Assembly (NCBI GenBank): GCA_022385755.1
Contig: MU278348.1
Coordinates: forward strand, 190,708-254,707
Direction: 5' to 3'
Length of the DNA stretch: 64,000 nt
DNA from: Trametopsis cervina
Taxonomy: Eukaryota; Basidiomycota; Agaricomycetes; Polyporales; Irpicaceae
In this document: in pieces, positions 23,154 through 32,613 of the stretch
Position numbering within the stretch: position 1 is the stretch's first letter
Layout: each line of letters starts with the position of its first letter
Program-made: the position numbers and the translations under genes
Notes under the pieces: generated by a model
The model's input: only the letters and a program-made list of their open reading frames with translations
The model's database searches: none
Told to the model about the DNA's origin: nothing

Positions 23154-23797
23154 TTACTTGCGGATACGACGACGCTTGACCTTTTCAATACGTTGCCCGA
23201 CGGATCCCTCACTCTCCACGCTATGCCCATCCTCTGAGATGCTACTAGTGCTGCTGCTCCCTTCTTCGATCTTGAGGAACAATGGCTCGCCGTCTTGCTG
23301 CGGTAGAACTTCCCTTCTGCATCTTCCCATGCTATCCTTGATGCATTTGACGACGTTGACATCGTTATACTTGACGTCGAACCCGTAGATCGCATGAGTT
23401 CCCACAAAGCACGGTTCTATGCTTGATACCTCAAAGTTACCCGTTCCCATGCCGAGCTCTCTAATTGTAGCGGACTCCCCGCAACAGTCGGATACATAGG
23501 TGAAGTCGCCTCCCATGAGGTATATCGGGCCCTCTCTGTATACGTGGGGAACTACACATTCAGTGGCGCATGCCTCGTCGCCGCCAGTGTAGAAGGTCAT
23601 ATGACACCGCAGACAGTGCTGTTCTGTAGGCTCCTGGATTGGTTCTGCCGGCAGTTGAGCCTAGATCAGGTGGTGAGTACGATCTCACGCTAGACGGTCG
23701 AAGCGTGTAAACTCACCAATGCCCTGGCTACTCTGCGTGTATGCCTGCTAGCCTTTGGAGACGACAAGGGCCAATCGGTGCGAAAGGATGGGAACAT
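23154..23797 (-). CDS. Small Cys-rich conserved fungal protein, unknown function
   Basis: Two exons (23797..23717 and 23660..23154) give 195 residues. The start at 23797 is the first ATG in frame. The core begins CLRCHMTFYTGGDEACATEC and continues with CC and further single Cys and His residues spread over about 100 residues (VPHVYREG, SDCCGES, EPCFVGTH, VKCIKDS). This spacing suggests zinc binding. Similar Cys/His-patterned proteins are common and unnamed in Agaricomycetes. The C terminus is Ser/Glu-rich and ends in a basic stretch (KVKRRRIRK) that could be a nuclear signal. It is transcribed divergently from the monooxygenase at 24237. Confidence 0.65.
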
Positions 23798-24236
23798 TAG
23801 AGCCTGGGAGAATAGCTGGGGATAGCGTCCGACCGTGAGTTCTTTGCTATAAATATTCTCTCTAGGCTTTGGCCGCCAGGCCACGGGATGAAACAAAGCA
23901 TGCGACAATGGCCTTAGTTGTTAGCGCGTTCGTGCTTTGTTCCCGTGGCCCAGGTGGCCATATCTTGTTCCATGTAGCTTCGCGATAGCACCGCTTTGCA
24001 CGGACGTGAATGAATCTTTGATACGTGCTGTCATGCAGATTTCATGTGGCTTGAATAAGCAGCATACGCAATCGCGGCATCCCACTAAAACCTAAACTGA
24101 CATAGTGGCGATGCTGGATGTTGATTGAAGTGCTCTTTATCTTCCAGTGTACCCCATGACATTCACGGAAACCAGTATATCAAACCCTCATCATCGAGTG
24201 TGTCTCAAGCGTTCATATCGCCCTACATTGTAGATC
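23798..24236. promoter_or_regulatory. Divergent promoter region
   Basis: These 439 bases separate two divergently transcribed start codons (23797 minus, 24237 plus), so both promoters must lie here. No specific binding site was identified. Confidence 0.5.
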
Positions 24237-26024
24237 ATGACCACGGTTCCCTCTCACAACAAGAAGCTCAATATTCTCATCATCGGCGGTGGGGTCTGTG
24301 GGCTGACATTGGCCGTATCTTTAGCGAAGTATGGTGTGAATGCGCACATCTATGAAGCTGCCGTGCGTACACGTCTCCAGTCTATCCCTTCTTATCTCAC
24401 GAAGTTCCATGAAATTATAGGCAAAATTCGGAGAGATAGGTGCTGGAATCGGAATTGGTGAGCACTGACAGAGCTTTGCTTGAGCCACAATATATTAACT
24501 CTCTATCACAGGCCAGAATGCTATCCGTATTCTTCAAACTATTGGCGTGGTAGATAGTATTCTCGAGAAGGCCGGGGAGAGTGGCCGCTCGATGCACCGG
24601 ATGTTCAGGTTCATTTCGGGGATGGAAGGTCACGAAGTCGTGTATGCGGTATGTAGTTACCTGTGCTCGACCCTCTAACAGTACTCACACGTACTTCACA
24701 GTATCCAGACGATCCAGAAGGCGGCAACGTTGGCGTAGCAAGGTCAGAAACACACCTGACAACTTCTGTGAGCCTCGTCTGATCACTTTCTAGATCATCA
24801 TTCCTCGATGCCCTCGTCGAACTGGTAGATCCTCAATATACGCACTTCAACAAGCGATGTGTCTCAGTAAAGCAACCTTCAAAGGAAGAACCGCGTCCGA
24901 CTGCATACTTTGCTGACGGAACCTCTTCCTCAGCCGACGTGATCTTGCTCGCAAACGGCATCTGGGGTGCCGGACGCGAGGCCGTGACAGGCGTTTCCCC
25001 GAAAAGCCATGTCGCGTTCAGCAATGCCATCTGCTACAGAGGGCTCGTCTCAGCTGACGCAGCTCGCGCACTCGGGGTGAAGAGCGTGGCCGTTAAGGAC
25101 ACCGAAGATGGGCCTGTATGCTACATGGGAGAGGGCAAGGTACGTAACTCGGTTTGTATCCTATTTGTGGCCGCCTAGCTGATGCTGGTCCAGCATCTCA
25201 TCGTTTTCCCTATCAAAGGAGGAACCATTGTATGTATTTTCAAGCTTTCGAGCGGTTTACGGCGACGGGATTTAGTAATGGGACGTCGTGCAGCTGAACA
25301 TCGTCGCGTTCGTTGTCGACCGTTCAATAGAAGTCGGCAGCACCAGACTTGCGGAAGGCCAACCCACTGTCGTGCCCGTGACGAAGGAAGAACTCCTTCA
25401 TGAGTATGAAGGCTGGGGGCCAGACGTGATAAATTTGTTATCGTGCATCGAGCAACCCAACAAGTGGTACATCAACGTCGTGTACCCACCTCTAGAAACC
25501 TACGTAAACGATAGAATTGCTTTGCTTGGTGATGCTGTGAGTTAACAAATGCGTCTGTCGTATCACTTGAAGGCTAACATTGTTTATGCGGCATTTTGTA
25601 GGCTCATGGAATGGTCCCTCATTTAGGAGCCGGCGCGGGCCAGGGTATCGAAGACGCTTATTTACTCTCCAAACTTCTCAGTCATCCACAAGCCACGCCG
25701 GATACCGTTGAGGTACGCGAATACAGAGGGTCGCTCGCAATACAACGCCCTTCTTAGAACGCTTCCCCTTAGGCTGCTTTACGAGTTTACGATGCTGTTC
25801 GAAGACCGCGCGCACAACGGGTTTGGGAGGCAAGCATCCGCGCAGCCGATATATACGAGGGCTACGGCGAGCATGGGGCCTCGAATGAGGCACGTCGGCG
25901 CGATCTCGAGGGGATTTGGGATTGGGTCTGGCATCATGGAGCGGACGAGGATTATCACCTGGCGCTCGAGATGCTACGCTCGCAGGGCTTGTTTGATTCT
26001 CTGCCCCAGCGGATGTCCTGTTGA
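24237..26024 (+). CDS. FAD-dependent monooxygenase (salicylate hydroxylase-like)
   Basis: Nine exons chain in phase: 24237..24362, 24421..24457, 24512..24648, 24702..24742, 24794..25139, 25194..25229, 25294..25536, 25602..25712 and 25773..26024, 442 residues in all. The N terminus has the Rossmann dinucleotide-binding motif GGGVCGLTLA, followed by GEIGAGIGIG. The second FAD motif is ALLGDAAHGMVPHLGAGAGQ near residue 325, with the canonical GD and the helix-capping Pro. This matches flavoprotein aromatic hydroxylases that use NAD(P)H and O2 to hydroxylate phenolic substrates, usually in the cytosol. The length is normal and all key motifs are present. The substrate is not determined by the sequence. 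Confidence 0.88.
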
Positions 26025-26573
26025 ATTCAGAAGACGGCGGCTTCGTGTATGTCAGTGGACACGACGATGCAATTGTGCTTGGAAGCACAACAATCTCCAT
26101 CAGGTGTCACACGTGCGGCTAGAGGTACAATAAACCAACAGATAAGGTGACACTACGAAGTCGATGCATCAAGATGAGCAGACAGTGCGTCCACGCCTGA
26201 TGATTCAACGTCAGTAAGAAAAATCAAAGTCAAGCGAGTGAAGCGACTTTATCTCTGCTTATGTGCTACTGATCGTCGCGCGCTTAGATCGTCAGTCGCA
26301 ACGACGAAGTTTGATCGACGTCACATCTGATGCTCGTCAACGTCGACTACGACCAGCATTCCTCTCAACGCGCCTGTGGTCAATGTTCATTGGACATAAA
26401 TACTCAATGGCATTGAATAGGCTGCGGGACAAGTAGTCGCAGCACGCAGCACTTCTGGTACACCAGCTGCGTCACACCACATGACCTCACAGTGGCACCT
26501 GCACTGCGTCTAAACCCAGGTCGGGCTGTTACAATCTGCTCGCACCGTACACGACCCTTCTTACACCACCAAT
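26025..26573. other. Intergenic, presumed promoter of the 26574 gene
   Basis: No exon was seen. Short GACGTC-containing palindromes occur around 26310-26350, resembling bZIP/CREB half-sites. That is suggestive only. Confidence 0.4.
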
Positions 26574-28371
26574 ATGTCGACAGAAACGTCTAAGCCAGCT
26601 CCTTTCACGAAGCGGCAGCCAGCAGAACCACAATCTGTGCTCTCGCGTCTCCAGCGGACAGCGAGCACGCTAACCTCCCAGGGCCTGAGCTACTTCAACC
26701 AACCGCGAAAGAACACGACGGATGGCACGGCGTCCCCACAGCCAAAGACACCAAAGCTAGATGGCTGCGACACAACGTCTACCACACCGAAGCCAGAAGA
26801 TGGCGCAGACAAGTCTGCCGTGCCGACTGCGTTTGAGCGATTCATGGGCTTGGGGAAGACGAGGAAGGACTGGGAGGTAGAGTGGCCTCCTTCACACTGG
26901 GCTGAGAATAGGGAGGGAAAGCAGGCTGTGCTAGGAACTGTACACGCCGGTATGTTACCATTGTATAACACACGCCGCTCATTTTTGAATTATCTCTATT
27001 AGAAGACGTTCCCACTGCTGCGGCGGACAGCGATATCGAAACGACCACAAAACCGCCTGAGAACGACTCTACCCCTGATGCTGCAACCCTCGCGCAACGT
27101 ATTCAACGTCTCCTCTCCTCAAACCCTCCTGACTTTCCTCTGCCAGCACCCGAGCCAGCTGCTCACACGGCCGATCCAGTACCTGGCACGCTCGCAGATG
27201 AGGCACTACATTCGGAACCTGTACAGCGACGTCCACTAGAGCCGCCACCGCGCCACCCAGCCCTCGCCTCGGATCCGAAGCTCGTGTCTTTACTCTCGTC
27301 ACCGTCAGTTATGAATGGGGACGACAAGCGAAAGGGGAAAGGCACGGAAGTGGGGCAAAGCGTATGGGATGCTCTGGAGCATTTGAAGGCACAAATACCC
27401 TGGCCGGTACAGAAACGGCAGCATGGCCAAAGCGTTGTTGATAAAGGCAAAGCGAAGGACACTACGCCTGTATCAGGCCAACAAGAGGAAGACGGAGAGG
27501 ACAGCGGACGGGAGGAAGACGTGTTAGACGACGATGATTCGGGCGTGATGGTTTACGGTCCACTCTTTCCCTCGTCGGACCCCGTTGCTGCCGCCTCAGA
27601 CGTCGAACTCGCTAAATCTGAATTTGTGAGCGCACCTGAACACCACCGCCTGCACAAACACGACGACGGACAGAACGATCAGCCTCCTACCGCGTCGCAG
27701 CCTACGACGCCTCAGCCAGACAAACTGGAACTGCTGAGATCTAAAGTCGAAGGCATGTGGCCGTTTGCCAAGGGCGCGGGCGAGAATGCAGAAGCGAGCA
27801 ACGGCGAGCCTACGCTATCGACCACCCGCGTCCACTTCACACCTGTCACCGCGCAGGCCAAGCAAAGGCGTGTCTGGGTGCCTTCTCCCGACAAGATATC
27901 CGTGCAGGTGATGTGGTGGGGATACAGGATGTACGTGCCTGTCTCTTTCTCTTGTTACTCCGCCGCTTACAGGCCTCCGCGGACAGTTACCTCCCCCCGC
28001 CCGTCCTCGAAGCCCTTGACAGCTCGCAGCTCGAAACAGCTAAACGCGCCGCGCTCCTCACCACCGCGTTGAAATACGCACTCGACCGTGTACCGCTCGC
28101 GATCGTCCCGCCACCCGCGCAGCCCGCGATGCGTCTTTGCAAGGCGTTCACGCCGTACGTCGGATATGTTGGCAGCTTTGTTGCGTGGAGCTGGGCAGCG
28201 GTGAAGGGCTTCGATAAGGGGCACGGCGTAACGCTGAGTGCGACGTGGCTATTGAGCATTGCGGTTGTGCCGGGGACATGGGAGCCACCACAAGGTGAGG
28301 GCATAGTTGAGGGTGGTAAGCATGGAAGCATTGACGATAAGCAGAAGAGGACGGACGAGGCAAAGAAGTGA
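26574..28371 (+). CDS. Conserved protein of unknown function
   Basis: Three exons (26574..26949, 27003..27934 and 27973..28371) give about 568 residues. The first intron is ordinary; the second would be only 38 bp but restores the frame cleanly. The N-terminal two thirds are Pro/Ser/Thr-rich and low in complexity, with conserved-looking islands (AFERFMGLGKTRKDWEVEW and SVWDALEHLKAQIPWP). The C-terminal 130 residues are ordered, with a helical part (LETAKRAALLTTALKYALD) and a hydrophobic segment (YVGYVGSFVAWSWAAV) that could be membrane-associated. The segment between 27530 and 27560 is acidic. No known family was recognised, so no function is assigned. Confidence 0.65.
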
Positions 28372-28817
28372 GAAAGTTAAACAGCCGTAGATTCACGTAG
28401 TTTGGATTCCAGCGGTAGGAGGGTGTCCGTTGGTGAGATCTGTAGTTATTCGGATGTACAATCTATGTACTTTAGTGTATACACAATATATTCGCGGTGT
28501 CATAGTGGAACCTACTATCGATATTGACGAACTAGACAGCATATGCGTGTCTTGCAGAGTCCTGCCTATGTATCTGATGAAACCGCCCCACGGGTCACCC
28601 TCCTGAGCTTGAATACGCGGTATACGACCCGCTCACTGTCGTATTGCCCGCGACAGGCGCAGTATATGCGCAGTAGAATTGGATACATCATTGGATGGAC
28701 CTGTCGGTGAATTCAGGGACTTGTATCGATGTCATTGTTTATACATTGGTATTTGTCGTGGTCTATACGCATTTCATATGTGTATACATGTTCTCCGGGA
28801 TATGACGAGTCTTTGAT
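28372..28817. other. Intergenic between convergent genes
   Basis: AT-richer sequence holds the 3' ends of the 26574 gene and of the HIT gene. No further feature was seen. Confidence 0.5.
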
Positions 28818-29530
28818 TTAGGATTGCTCGTTGTGTGTCTCTGACACCCCCTCGTCCTTGAAGAAGCTTCCCAACCATTCCGCCTCTTTCGTCATTTCTT
28901 CTACGGACCTCGCCTTCCTGTCTTCGTCCGCATCCATCTTGATAGGCTCCCCTCCCTGCGTTGCCTTGTCTACTGCCGGAGTAGGGACAAGCTCGCTCTC
29001 AGCACGCTCAAGGGCATGGTACACCTCGTCGTTGCGTGCACCACCAAAGCGATCACCGCGCAACTTGCGCGGGAGAAGGTGGAAGTGGACGTGCGGGATC
29101 GTCTGGCCCGCTGCCTTGCCGTCCTGCCAGTCTTATCAGCACCGAGAACGTCAGTTGAGGGGCAGCGCAGACTCGTGACGGACCTGGCAGGCGACTGTGA
29201 GCGCGTCCGCACCGTATACGCGTTCGATGACGCTTCCGACGTGCTGGACGGAGGTCATGAGCGCCGCGAGTTCGGAGGGCGTGAGGTCCTGTAGGCGGGG
29301 AACGACCCGGCGCGGGATGACGAGTACATCTATGTGGATGTGAAATGTAGGTGAGCACGGTTCGACGGGGGTCGCAGGAGGCTAACGGACGCAGTACTTG
29401 CAGAGATGAGCGATCAGAGGTACGTACGTCCGGGGACGATGGGTTTGAGGTTGACGAGCGCGGCGGTGAGCGAGGTGCGGTGGAAGACTTGGAGAGTAAC
29501 GTCTATAGTGGAAAACAGAATCCTGCTCAT
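28818..29530 (-). CDS. hnt2: HIT-family dinucleoside polyphosphate hydrolase (Hnt2/FHIT type)
   Basis: Three exons (29530..29428, 29329..29184 and 29123..28818) give 184 residues in phase. The protein opens MSRILFSTIDVTLQVF, continues ALVNLKPIVPGHVLVIPRR and LMTSVQHVGSVIERVYG, and contains the histidine triad in QTIPHVHFHLLPRK. These are the hallmarks of the FHIT/Hnt2 branch, which cleaves ApppA and related nucleotides to AMP plus a second nucleotide. The loop after the active site ends in EEMTKEAEWL, the usual fungal C-terminal helix. All catalytic residues are present. Decayed relatives occur in each spacer of the 1-17164 array, so this may be the functional survivor of a larger family. Confidence 0.9.
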
Positions 29531-30038
29531 TGTGTATCGCGAAGCAAGCTGAAATGGCGTGTTATCCAGTGCAGTATGAGTTCTATGAGAGCTGTAAACG
29601 CGCTGTCGGCGTATAGCGCGGAAAGAATGCACTGTAATTGCCTCTCCAAATATTTATCCGAGGCTTATCCCTGGAGATTTCTTGTCAAAACGGTGCTGGG
29701 CCCATCGCTAGACTCGCCGGAGTTCAAACAGGTAGAGATCGAAACTAGGGGAACAGCCCCGCAAAGAGAACTACGTATATGCATATGCAAATGATACAAG
29801 GGTGAGTACGATAGCTACAAAGCAACGACGGCTGCAATTCCAGAGTTATGAACACCAATGAGTTTTGGGAACGGCGAAGGATAGACAACCGAGCGAAATA
29901 CGGAAAAGTTGGACTAATGTAACTGTAGTAACGGTAACAGATGGCGAGAGATGTCAATGATATGCCGCAAGACGCCCGAGAGGAAAGTTGCAGCAGGCAA
30001 TGCAGGTGCGGAATGCAATATGGTGAATTGTCCGATGA
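29531..30038. other. Intergenic, HIT promoter side
   Basis: It contains the HIT gene promoter and the 3' flank of the 30039 gene. No motif can be singled out. Confidence 0.45.
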
Positions 30039-32174
30039 TCATGGTAGGTAATCAGGTGGGCTCGATGACCGACCGCGGGCGGTTGGTGGTGTGGAGGATG
30101 GGGCTCCGGCGTCAGGGGAGTTAAAGAGCCTTGAGGTGCTCGGTTGCGCGCATGTGCACCTGAGAGGTCCAGAGAGCGTCTGGTGTTGACATGACCGGCG
30201 GTCAGCGGGTGGGTCTGAACCGTCGTCGGTTGCCTGCATCGGATGCCCTGTCATGTCCCCATCACTGGTGTGTGGTGACGGTGTCCATGATGGGCCCGCA
30301 GTGGGCGCAGTGGTACCGAGTCCAAGCTGCAACTCCTCATCCGCGTCGATGAGTGGAGGTGCACAGGGCATGGCGTCCGGAGCTTCCGCCTCGAAATCAT
30401 CCACAGGCGGAGCGCTCGGACTCAATACGAAGTCGAATGGAGGAGCAGAGGGAATCGGGATAGGGTCCATGCCTTCCACATCTTCCTCGAATGACGATGG
30501 GTACTCGTAGAAGAGCTGCGCCTTGGTAGGTGGCGGAGGGAAAGGTGGGTGGAGAGGCGGATGGGGCGATGATTCTCGCGAATATATCGGCGCAGGAGGG
30601 AGAACAGACAGCTCGGATGTCGCGGAACGTGTCGTCGATAATAACATGCGGTTCCATTCAGCCTGGACTTCGGTGGAAGACGGTTCGCTGGGCCCTTGCT
30701 CATTCAACAGGTGAAGATCAATCGCACCCCGTTCCACCTCGTCAAGTATTGGGACCGATGGACCGGCTACAGATGGGGTTTCGGTGTGGGAAGTATCGAA
30801 CGATGATCCCGAGTCAGAGGGTGGAGAACTGGCGAGAGTCGCCAGTCGGGAGAGGAGCGTCTTATCGTCCGTGGCGATATGCCCACTTACCGATGGTACA
30901 TAGGGTATTTCTGGGTCGTTCGTCTCTGGTGTTTCGTGTGATGTTGTTGCAGAGTTGTTAACAGCGTGCGTGCCTCCGTTGTCCAAAGACGAACGCCTGT
31001 GGTAGACAGCATCTTCCGGGTATTGTGGTGGCTGTGCAGGTCTGGATGGGTCGGTGGGACCTGAGGCTGAATTACTCGAAGGAGCATCCTGCGGGTCACG
31101 AGAGGGCGTAATGGTACTGGAGGTATCCTCGGCATCAAGAGGGGTAGAGGAACCAACGCTGATGGGGGCGGGGGCTGCAGAAGTAGTAAAGGATGACCTG
31201 CTTGCGAGCGATTCTGTAGACATCCTCGGTTCATGTTCTGCTGGTACAGATGCGGGTGCTCGCTTCCTCCTCCGTCGAGCCGATGCTCGGACACCAGCCC
31301 TCCACTTCGTCGACGCTTTTGTCCACAGCTTCTGGCTAGTCCGAGCACGTTTGATCTCTTCTACATCTTGGTCAGAGTCACAATCCTCCAGTATCTGTTT
31401 CCGCAGCCGTTTCTCGTAGTCTTTGGCTGTGAGACCGCGTCGCTTTCTCCTCCACCCCACGCAGCCAAATATTGTGCCGCATATGAATATAGCGAGGCAG
31501 ATCGAGAGAGCTAGAATATATGCTGAAATATCTTTCCCCGTGTCGCTCTTCTTCCATCCTGGGGGAAGGTCGGCAGACATGTCGATAGATTCGCTGGTAT
31601 GTGATGTACTTGCTGTTGGAGTGGAAACTAGTGTGGGATCGATTTGGTCGTCAACCGCAGGGACACCTGTCTGTGGTGTAGTTGTATCACACTGAAGAGA
31701 CTGAGCATAAGATAAACAGCCAGATTGAAGAACTCCACGTACATCGCAGTGGGTAGACCCATACAACGACCAGTTCGGCTCCTTCCTCCAAATACCGTCG
31801 TCCCCTTGTTGGAACTTGACTGGCAGGGTTCCGGCACGCTTGTTTCGGGTGGGAGAGGGGGAAAGGTGGTAGATTTTTGTATCAACGTCGTCGATGAATC
31901 TTGACTTGGATGGACCGCAGCCCGGTGCATCCGAGGCAAGCAAGGGACAGAGAAAGTCTGGCGGCTGTGAGTCGGCGTTGAGTGGTCGCCCGTCAGCTGT
32001 TGATGACGACGCCGCGACCGTGGCCAGCAGGACCAACAAGGTCGAGGATGGGTGAGTGCCTGCAATATTCGCTTGCCGTGGCGACAATGAGTGCGGCGAG
32101 GAGGGAGTAGTAGTATGTCTTGGCGAGCGAGAGTGAGTAGACGAGCTTGTGGAAGGAGACTTGGGCTTGGCCAT
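30039..32174 (-). CDS. Single-pass membrane protein with long disordered Ser/Pro-rich tail
   Basis: The first in-frame ATG is at 32174 (MAKPKSPSTSSS); the frame extends upstream without ATG. The single long frame encodes 711 residues. Residues of about 1-200 form an extracellular-type Ser/Thr/Pro-rich part with a hydrophobic patch (STLLVLLATVAAS) and several Cys residues. One clear transmembrane helix (AYILALSICLAIFICGTIFG) is followed directly by positive charges (WRRKRRG), which predicts a cytoplasmic C terminus. The rest is disordered and Ser/Pro-rich, with PPLHPPFPPPP-type stretches that could bind SH3 or WW domains. The architecture recalls fungal wall-stress sensor-like proteins, but no defining domain is visible. 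Confidence 0.7.
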   Translation of the reverse strand: MAKPKSPSTSSSTHSRSPRHTTTPSSPHSLSPRQANIAGTHPSSTLLVLLATVAASSSTADGRPLNADSQPPDFLCPLLASDAPGCGPSKSRFIDDVDTKIYHLSPSPTRNKRAGTLPVKFQQGDDGIWRKEPNWSLYGSTHCDVRGVLQSGCLSYAQSLQCDTTTPQTGVPAVDDQIDPTLVSTPTASTSHTSESIDMSADLPPGWKKSDTGKDISAYILALSICLAIFICGTIFGCVGWRRKRRGLTAKDYEKRLRKQILEDCDSDQDVEEIKRARTSQKLWTKASTKWRAGVRASARRRRKRAPASVPAEHEPRMSTESLASRSSFTTSAAPAPISVGSSTPLDAEDTSSTITPSRDPQDAPSSNSASGPTDPSRPAQPPQYPEDAVYHRRSSLDNGGTHAVNNSATTSHETPETNDPEIPYVPSVSGHIATDDKTLLSRLATLASSPPSDSGSSFDTSHTETPSVAGPSVPILDEVERGAIDLHLLNEQGPSEPSSTEVQAEWNRMLLSTTRSATSELSVLPPAPIYSRESSPHPPLHPPFPPPPTKAQLFYEYPSSFEEDVEGMDPIPIPSAPPFDFVLSPSAPPVDDFEAEAPDAMPCAPPLIDADEELQLGLGTTAPTAGPSWTPSPHTSDGDMTGHPMQATDDGSDPPADRRSCQHQTLSGPLRCTCAQPSTSRLFNSPDAGAPSSTPPTARGRSSSPPDYLP

Positions 32175-32613
32175 ATCACCGCAGAGACGACAAACGGAAT
32201 GCCGCGGGCCTATGCCAAGCAAATCTGGGTGGTCTGAGCCAGTCTGGTCACGTAAGCAGGGTGCTAACGACGCCGTTCGAGCAGAGTACCGCGAATATAA
32301 AGCACAGCAGCGTCAGCGAGAGGAGACACGGACGCGAGGCTCAGAGAGGATGGTCGACCTGCGAAATGAGCCGTCAAGTCGAGGGGATACAACACAGTAC
32401 TGGGCGTCTGTGCAACTCACTAAAAAGGATTCAGCGACTTTATTTTGGACTAAGCGCTGTTTGTTTACGGTACAAAGTCCGACGTCTATGAATAGATGTC
32501 GGCCCAAAAATAGCGTCCGGAGTCCGAATTAATATCATAGATTAGATTACATGAGCCCTACAGCCAATCACAGCCAAATTACATAATTAAACAGATCGTT
32601 TCCTGTTGTACGA
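32175..32613. other. Intergenic, promoter side of the membrane protein gene
   Basis: It lies between the 3' end of sin3 and the start of the 32174 gene. Apart from the inverted repeat at 32480-32503, nothing was recognised. Confidence 0.45.
32480..32503. repeat. Short inverted repeat
   Basis: CCGACGTCTA and TAGATGTCGG flank a four-base loop (TGAA). The arms pair at nine of ten positions. It could be a dimeric transcription-factor site or chance. Confidence 0.5.
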
